Shown here one piece after another: positions 23,874 to 28,681 of a stretch of DNA of 28,681 nt. Where the stretch lies: NCBI GenBank assembly GCA_050246595.1, contig JBFWVT010000064.1:1-28681 (forward strand). Reading direction: 5' to 3'. This stretch comes from DATARH01 sp050246595. Its GTDB lineage: Bacteria; Pseudomonadota; Alphaproteobacteria; ATCC43930; CGMCC-115725. Under the pieces are notes generated by a model. It was not told the DNA's origin and did not search any database. It was given only the letters and a program-made list of their open reading frames with translations. The translations under genes and the position numbers were made by a program. Position 1 is the stretch's first letter, and each line of letters opens with the position of its first letter.

Positions 23874-25514
23874 TTAAGCCAGCGCGAGTTTGCGGTAGCC
23901 GTCCGCCGCGACGGCATCGCAGTGCTCGCGATAGGCGGGATGGCCGCCGCTGTAACGCATGATCCGGGGTTTCTGCTTGCCCTCGACATTGCCGTTGACG
24001 CCCGTCATCCACGAGCCGATCTCGTTCATCAACTGACCCTGACCCAGGGCGAGGACATGATCGGTCCACTCGGCGACGCCTTCGGCGGTGGCCTCGATCC
24101 GGGTCAGACCGCGCTCGGTGGCGAACCGGATCACACCGGCGACCCACTCGACACTGTACTCGGCGGTGCGCGTGTAATTGCCAAGCCCGGCATGCGGACC
24201 CATTGCCATCAGCAGGTTTGGAAACCCTTCGACAAAGACGCCGAGATAGGTCTGCGGCCCGTCTTTCCATAAATCCTTGAGCCGGACGCCATCGACGCCG
24301 CTTATATCGATCCGGTCGTACGCCCCGGTGATGGCATCGAACCCGGTTGCGTAAATGATGATGTCGAATTCGTGCTCGCGCTCGCTGGTCTGAATGCCGC
24401 GCGGCGTAATGCGCTCGATCGGCGTGTCGTTGACATCGACGAGTTCGACGTTGGGCTGATTGTAGACCTCGTAATACCCGGTTTCGAGCGGCACCCGCCG
24501 CGTGCCGAAGCCATGGTTTTTCGGGATCAGCTTTTCGGCGACGACCGGGTCGTGGACCCGCTGACGGATCTTGCGCGCGACAAACTCGGAGGCGAGCGCG
24601 TTGGCCTCGCGGTCGGTCAGCATGTCGCTGAAATTGCCCTGCCAGATGCCAAAACCCGGCTCGGCGTAGAGCTTCTCCCAGAAGGCTTCGCGCTCTTCCG
24701 GTGTCGCCTCAAGCGTTTTGCGGGGGTCCGGGTTGTGGATGTAGCAGCCCGGTGTCGTGCCGCAGAGCGCCAGGATTTCGGAATAGCGGGCGCGAATATC
24801 GCGCATTTCCTTTTTGGTGATCTTTCCGTTGTGCAGCGGCGCGCACCAGTTCGGGGTGCGCTGGAACACGGTCAGATGGCCGACGGTTTTGGCGATCTCC
24901 TGGATTGTCTGTACCGCGGTCGCGCCGGTGCCGATGATGCCGACCCGCTTGCCGGCAAAATCGACGCCTTTTTTAGGCCAGCTATGGGTGTGGCAGGACA
25001 GACCGTTGAATGTATTGATGCCGGGGATGTTCGGCATCGTCGGCGCCGAGAGGATGCCGATCGCGGTAATCAGAAAACGCGCCGAGCAGCGGTCGCCGTT
25101 CTCCAGCTCGATCTCCCAGCTGCACGTCTCGTCGCGGTAATGCGCGGCGGCCACAAGGCTGTTGAACTGAATGTCGCGGCGCAGGTCGAATTTGTCGGCG
25201 ACGTAATTCAGATACAGCTCGGTCTGGGGCTGGGCCGCGAAGTGCTCTTCCCAATCCCACTCGTCGAGCAGTTCCTGCGAGAACGAGTAGCCGTAGGTCC
25301 AGCTTTCGGAGTCAAAGCGCGCGCCGGGATAGCGGTTCCAGTACCAGGTGCCGCCGACCCCGCTGCCGGCCTCGAATACCCGCACCCGCAAGCCAAGCTC
25401 GCGCAGCTTGTAGAGTTGGTAGAGCCCGGCGACGCCGGCGCCGATGACGATCGCATCGAAATCGAGGCCGGTCTCGGTTCGAACCTCGTGCCGGACTTCT
25501 TGCACTGCAACCAT
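23874..25514 (-). CDS. Baeyer-Villiger-type flavin monooxygenase
   Basis: A 546-residue NADPH- and FAD-dependent class B monooxygenase, predicted to insert oxygen next to a carbonyl in a cyclic or long-chain ketone. It shows the FAD motif GAGVAG (25-30), GGTWYWNRYPGAR (54-66), the Baeyer-Villiger fingerprint FNGLSCHTHSWP (169-180, matching FxGxxxHTxxWP) and the NADPH motif GTGATA (195-200). The length fits cyclohexanone-type enzymes. I choose ATG 25514, because the upstream ATG at 25529 overlaps the strong GGAGGAGG ribosome site. It lies 51 bases after an IclR regulator gene on the same strand, and the amidohydrolase follows. This suggests regulated use of a ketone or terpenoid-like substrate; the compound itself is not known. 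Confidence 0.92.
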   Translation of the reverse strand: MVAVQEVRHEVRTETGLDFDAIVIGAGVAGLYQLYKLRELGLRVRVFEAGSGVGGTWYWNRYPGARFDSESWTYGYSFSQELLDEWDWEEHFAAQPQTELYLNYVADKFDLRRDIQFNSLVAAAHYRDETCSWEIELENGDRCSARFLITAIGILSAPTMPNIPGINTFNGLSCHTHSWPKKGVDFAGKRVGIIGTGATAVQTIQEIAKTVGHLTVFQRTPNWCAPLHNGKITKKEMRDIRARYSEILALCGTTPGCYIHNPDPRKTLEATPEEREAFWEKLYAEPGFGIWQGNFSDMLTDREANALASEFVARKIRQRVHDPVVAEKLIPKNHGFGTRRVPLETGYYEVYNQPNVELVDVNDTPIERITPRGIQTSEREHEFDIIIYATGFDAITGAYDRIDISGVDGVRLKDLWKDGPQTYLGVFVEGFPNLLMAMGPHAGLGNYTRTAEYSVEWVAGVIRFATERGLTRIEATAEGVAEWTDHVLALGQGQLMNEIGSWMTGVNGNVEGKQKPRIMRYSGGHPAYREHCDAVAADGYRKLALA

Positions 25515-25565
25515 ACTGTCCTCCTCCATCTGGCGATAACCGGCCTGCGCTCTCCGGCGCCGCGG

Positions 25566-26507
25566 TCATCCGAGCCGCAATAACGGTAAACTGTCCGAAA
25601 GCCTGCCCGCCGCGGATTGCAGCGCACCGCTCAGCGCCGCCACCGCATCGTCGTCGAGGTCGTGCGAATGGCCCGCGGCGGTCAGGATCAGCAACAATTC
25701 CCAGGACGGCGACAAAACCGGCACCGATACCAGAGTCACTCCGCGGAACATCGTGCCGCGATCGACCGAAAAGCCGGCTTCCCTCGCCTGCTTCACCCGC
25801 ACCAGGAAATCGGCAAAGGACGGCTTCCGATACCACGCGACCCGTGCCAGCAGCGCCTCCAGTTCCGGTTCGCTGTTGTTGCCGAAGGCGGCGATGACGA
25901 CACCCGATGCGCCGGCCGGGCTTGGATGCGACCGCCCGACCGTGATGTGCGGATCGGGACGCAGACCGCCGACCCAATCCAGCAGCAGCAGCGACGACGG
26001 CCCCAGCACCTTGGACAGGTAGACCGACACGCGGTGGGTGTCGGCGACCGCATGCATCAGCGGACGCGCGATATCGATCAGACCGCTGCGCCGTAGCGCA
26101 CCATAGGCCAGTTCGAGAATGTGAAGACTCACCGCATAGGTGCGGGTGGTCTCGTCATAGCTGACGAAGCCTTCGGCTTGCAGCGTTCTCAGAATATTGT
26201 ATGCCGTGCCGCGATGCAGACCCGCGGCGCGCGCGACCTCGCTGGCGTTCAGCGGATGTGTAGCGGCGTGCAGCGACCGGAGCACATTCGCCGCGGCGGC
26301 GACCGCACCCACAGGCTTGCCCAAAGGGCCGATCCGCGTGACTGGAGACGCCTGCGAGGGTGCGACCGGCGCAGACCGCTTCTCATCCCGTGAAACTCGC
26401 GCAGGCACGATTCGTCCGATCCCGTAGTAAGGGGTGGGCGCATGATACGCGCCTGCGCGGATAGGTTCAATCCAAAACGTATGTCCTCTATCGAAGACAT
26501 AACGCAT
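25566..26507 (-). CDS. IclR-family transcriptional regulator
   Basis: A DNA-binding regulator with an N-terminal winged helix-turn-helix (NASEVARAAGLHRGTAYNILRTLQAEGFVSYD) and a C-terminal IclR effector domain (HRVSVYLSKVLGPSSLLLLDW, SPAGASGVVIAAF, GFSVDRGTMFRGVTLVSVPV). The full frame gives 313 residues, longer than the usual 250-270. ATG 26507 has no ribosome site and lies inside an inverted repeat that looks like an operator. A GTG at 26408, giving 280 residues, is a likelier start, and it would leave the palindromes upstream. It is the first gene before the Baeyer-Villiger monooxygenase, 51 bases apart, so it probably controls that module and itself. Confidence 0.87.
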   Translation of the reverse strand: MRYVFDRGHTFWIEPIRAGAYHAPTPYYGIGRIVPARVSRDEKRSAPVAPSQASPVTRIGPLGKPVGAVAAAANVLRSLHAATHPLNASEVARAAGLHRGTAYNILRTLQAEGFVSYDETTRTYAVSLHILELAYGALRRSGLIDIARPLMHAVADTHRVSVYLSKVLGPSSLLLLDWVGGLRPDPHITVGRSHPSPAGASGVVIAAFGNNSEPELEALLARVAWYRKPSFADFLVRVKQAREAGFSVDRGTMFRGVTLVSVPVLSPSWELLLILTAAGHSHDLDDDAVAALSGALQSAAGRLSDSLPLLRLG

Positions 26508-26519
26508 CGATCGAATGCG
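26480..26519. promoter_or_regulatory. Paired inverted repeats, possible IclR operator
   Basis: A near-perfect 22-bp dyad, TATGTCcTC-TATC-GAaGACATA, covers 26480-26501. It is followed at once by CGCAT-N7-ATGCG at 26503-26519. IclR proteins commonly bind imperfect palindromes near their own promoter. This site lies at the 5' end of the IclR frame, which supports the later start at 26408. The binding is inferred. Confidence 0.45.
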
Positions 26520-26536
26520 ATAAGGTTGCGAGAAGT

Positions 26537-26558
26537 GCCTTGGTCATTTGACCGAGGC
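26537..26558. promoter_or_regulatory. 22-bp dyad GCCTTGGTCA-TT-TGACCGAGGC
   Basis: The arms are 10 bases with a single mismatch and a two-base centre, an operator-like geometry. It sits between the metallophosphoesterase stop and the IclR gene, about 35 bases upstream of the paired repeats. It could be a second operator half or the end of the upstream transcript. There is no T-run, so a terminator is less likely. Confidence 0.45.
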
Positions 26559-26603
26559 CAAGATGCGCCGGGCATTTGTCATGCGATGCACCTCCGGAGG
26601 CCT

Positions 26604-27440
26604 CTATAGGGTGAGGACGCCCGGTCCGGTCCATCCGGTGTCTTCCTCCGGGTAGCCCGGCTGCGCCGCGAGCAGCTTCACGCCGTGGACATCCAGGCGG
26701 TGGCTCCAGTGGTGGTGGCCGAAAATCCACGCCGCGACACCGGCCGCGGCAGCCGCCGCGATCAGATCGCCGCAATCGGAGCAGAAGGCGGGCGTCAGCG
26801 TGTTCAGGCCGTAATGCGGATGGCAGGCTGCCAAGTGCGGCACGTGATGCGTGACGATCAGGGTCGGCCCGTGATGCGGTTCCGCGAGTCTGCCGGCCAG
26901 CCAAGCACGCGACAATCGGTGCTCGGAAAGCGCATCGCCTGGCAGAAACGGCGTTGATCCGTTGCGGCGGCGGATCAGACGGTGGTCGTGCAGTTCCCGC
27001 TCGGCTGCATTCATTGCCGCGTCGCGGTTTCCGGTGGCGGCATAGTCGGTCCATAACGTCGCACCGAGAACGCGGAGCCGGGCGGCGCCGTGCGCGATCA
27101 TCGTCTCGCTTCGGTCGAGCACGGTGACCCCGGGCCGCTCTGCCATCAGCAGCGCTGCGCGGCCCTCGTCGAAAGAGCCGCGATAATATTCATGGTTGCC
27201 CGGCACCAGAACAACGCGACAGCCAAGAAAATCGGCCGCCTGCCCGGCATAGGACAGCGGCGACACGTTGCGGGTCGAATGAACCCGGCCGATGTCGCCG
27301 GCCAACACCAGCAGGTCCACCGCTCGGGCAAAAGGCGACAGATCGGGGCCGTAGCCGAGCGGCAGCGTCGCGCACCAGGGCGAAGACGCATCCCTTTCCC
27401 GAATTTCGATATGCGCATCGCTGAAATAGAGGACCCGCAC
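26604..27440 (-). CDS. Calcineurin-like metallophosphoesterase
   Basis: A 278-residue cytoplasmic phosphoesterase with a two-metal active site. All family motifs are present in order: SDAH (7-10), LAGDIG (46-51), PGNHEYYRG (80-88), VTHHVPH (196-202) and FGHHHWSH (240-247). No signal peptide or membrane helix is seen. It starts 23 bases after the nitronate monooxygenase stop on the same strand, so the two are probably co-transcribed. Members cleave phosphomonoesters, cyclic nucleotides or nucleotides. Nothing here narrows the substrate. Confidence 0.88.
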   Translation of the reverse strand: MRVLYFSDAHIEIRERDASSPWCATLPLGYGPDLSPFARAVDLLVLAGDIGRVHSTRNVSPLSYAGQAADFLGCRVVLVPGNHEYYRGSFDEGRAALLMAERPGVTVLDRSETMIAHGAARLRVLGATLWTDYAATGNRDAAMNAAERELHDHRLIRRRNGSTPFLPGDALSEHRLSRAWLAGRLAEPHHGPTLIVTHHVPHLAACHPHYGLNTLTPAFCSDCGDLIAAAAAAGVAAWIFGHHHWSHRLDVHGVKLLAAQPGYPEEDTGWTGPGVLTL

Positions 27441-27463
27441 CGGCGATCTACTCCCGGATCAGC

Positions 27464-28432
27464 TTATTTCTTGATGAGCCGGGCGCTCTGCCGCAGCGTC
27501 GCCACTGCCTGCGCGACGATGCGCTCGATGATCTCGGCCGCGCTCGGAATGTCGTTGACGAGGTCGACACCCTCGCCAGCCCAGACGACGCGTTGCGAAA
27601 AATCGTCCGGGGCCGTTGCGAGATACGTCTTTTCGACCTCCGCCTGTCGCGCCGCCAAGCCATCCTCCCGCCCGTGCCACTCGGCGGAGAAGGTGTTGCG
27701 CAGAGCGCGGCCGGGATAGATCGCCGGCCACGGCGCGCCCCGCACGATGTCGAAGACGCGCGTCTGCATCGTCTGGTCACCGCCGGCAGTCAGCACCGCC
27801 GTTTTCATGGCAGGGTCCCACAGCGACTCGCGCGAAGCGGTGAACCTCGTACCCATCAAAATCCCCGCCGCACCGAGCGCCAGCGCCGCGGCGAGACCGC
27901 GCCCGTCGGCAATGCCGCCCGCGGCAACCACCGGGATCGGAGCGACGGCATCAACCACCGCCGGGACCAGCCCGATCGTGCCGCGCGTTGTCCCGGAATG
28001 GCCGCCCGCGTCGCGCCCTTGCGCGATGATGATATCGGCGCCCGCATCGGCCGCCTCCTTCGCCTGCGCCAGGGTCTGCACCTGACAGATGATCTTGCAC
28101 CCGGCCTCCCTGATATGGCCGGTAAACGGCGCGGGATCGCCGAATGACAGCATGATCGCGGCTGGTCGCGCTTCGAGTGCCACATCGAGCGCCTCGGGGT
28201 TGCGTTCGAGCGCCCAAAGAATAAAGCCGATGCCGACCCGCGCGTTGCCGGCTTCCGCCAGCTCGTTGCGGATCGCCGCGGTGCTCGCATATCCCGAGCC
28301 GACGAGACCGAGGCCTCCGGCGTGGGTAACGGCGGCGGCAAGCCTGCCGCCGGCGGCCGACCCCATCGGCGCGAGCAGGATCGGGTGCTCGATGCCGAGC
28401 AGGCGGGTCAGCGCGGTTTCGATAACGGGCAT
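27464..28432 (-). CDS. Nitronate monooxygenase (2-nitropropane dioxygenase-like)
   Basis: A 322-residue FMN-dependent TIM-barrel enzyme that oxidises alkyl nitronates such as propionate-3-nitronate. The typical start TRLLGIEHPILLAPMGSAAG is present, followed by GLGLVGSGY, the FMN-binding stretch AQGRDAGGHSG (137-147, with the usual His), VVAAGGIADGRG and GAAGILMGTRF. I place the start at ATG 28432, with a GGAGG site six bases upstream; the frame extends 77 codons further without family resemblance. It leads a short unit with the metallophosphoesterase. Family members are often annotated broadly, and FMN-dependent enoyl reductases look similar, so the substrate remains open. Confidence 0.88.
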   Translation of the reverse strand: MPVIETALTRLLGIEHPILLAPMGSAAGGRLAAAVTHAGGLGLVGSGYASTAAIRNELAEAGNARVGIGFILWALERNPEALDVALEARPAAIMLSFGDPAPFTGHIREAGCKIICQVQTLAQAKEAADAGADIIIAQGRDAGGHSGTTRGTIGLVPAVVDAVAPIPVVAAGGIADGRGLAAALALGAAGILMGTRFTASRESLWDPAMKTAVLTAGGDQTMQTRVFDIVRGAPWPAIYPGRALRNTFSAEWHGREDGLAARQAEVEKTYLATAPDDFSQRVVWAGEGVDLVNDIPSAAEIIERIVAQAVATLRQSARLIKK

Positions 28433-28681
28433 GCCTCTCCTCCCTGGATTGGGCGGGGTTGCCCGCAAGCCGGAACATGACCCCGACCCGGCAGTCGCGC
28501 GGCTGATTCTACAGCAAAAGAACAGCGGACGCCCCCATCGCGCCCGGCCGATCGGACCCGACCGGTTACGCTCGGGTCCGGGTTCGACAATGCACCCGCA
28601 ATGTGGCGGATTTGGCGTCGTTGTCGGGCGGGCGCCGGCTGCAATGGCAAGGCCGAAACTCAAACCGGACCGATACGTTTA
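28433..28681. other. Upstream region of nitronate monooxygenase gene
   Basis: 249 bases to the window edge with no recognisable gene. It probably holds the promoter of the leftward nitronate monooxygenase unit. No promoter boxes or operators stood out. Confidence 0.4.

Noticed and set aside
26591..26600. CCTCCGGAGG palindrome after the metallophosphoesterase gene as a terminator
   Set aside because: It has no loop and no T-run; the symmetry is short and expected by chance in GC-rich sequence.
1..28681. CRISPR arrays, tRNA or rRNA genes, insertion sequences, prophage or integrase genes
   Set aside because: I found no regularly spaced repeats, no transposase or integrase motifs and no recognisable RNA gene sequence.

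Overview
The window is GC-rich DNA (roughly two-thirds G+C by eye) packed with genes of a free-living, aerobic Gram-negative bacterium. Tat leaders, lipoprotein signals, an RND efflux pump, a cytochrome c oxidase with a subunit I+III fusion, and catabolic genes typical of soil and water bacteria suggest an alphaproteobacterium. That assignment is an inference; there is no rRNA or tRNA in the window to test it.

Layout. (1) 1-3.7 kb, minus strand: an EEP-family phosphatase/nuclease, a YbhN-like membrane protein and a cardiolipin synthase, matching the content of the E. coli ybhP-clsB-ybhN locus. (2) 3.9-5.8 kb: a PerM/AI-2E family permease (plus) converging on an HdeD-like membrane protein (minus). 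(3) 6.5-10.9 kb, plus: an RND efflux adaptor and inner-membrane pump, with no outer-membrane channel nearby. (4) 11.1-20.0 kb, plus: a long co-directional respiratory cluster. Its order is di-haem cytochrome c, a small secreted protein, a Tat-signalled gluconate-2-dehydrogenase subunit 3-like protein (frameshifted), a GMC flavoprotein dehydrogenase, a lipoprotein cytochrome c, CuA subunit II with a fused cytochrome c domain, a fused subunit I+III, a small membrane protein, and a CtaG-type assembly factor. (5) 20.0-22.3 kb, minus: a beta-glucuronidase-like GH2 pseudogene without its catalytic domain and a Tat-signalled FMN 2-hydroxy-acid oxidase. (6) 22.6-28.4 kb, minus: an amidohydrolase, a Baeyer-Villiger-type monooxygenase, an IclR regulator, a metallophosphoesterase and a nitronate monooxygenase, which look like a catabolic module.

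The most interesting part is region 4. It holds every protein needed to carry electrons from a periplasmic sugar or alcohol dehydrogenase through c-type cytochromes to a dedicated oxygen reductase, with the assembly factor included. The oxidase subunit I keeps all haem and CuB ligands. It has Gln where A-type oxidases carry the K-channel lysine, and it lacks the two conserved D-channel asparagines. The region from about 11 to 21 kb also holds several apparent lesions: an amber codon that removes the last helix of subunit III, a frameshift in the dehydrogenase small subunit, a cytochrome gene with no stop before coxB, an unresolved cytochrome start, and a frameshifted, truncated GH2 gene. The flanking genes look intact. 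The region is therefore either decaying or locally poor in sequence accuracy, and only reads or relatives can tell which.
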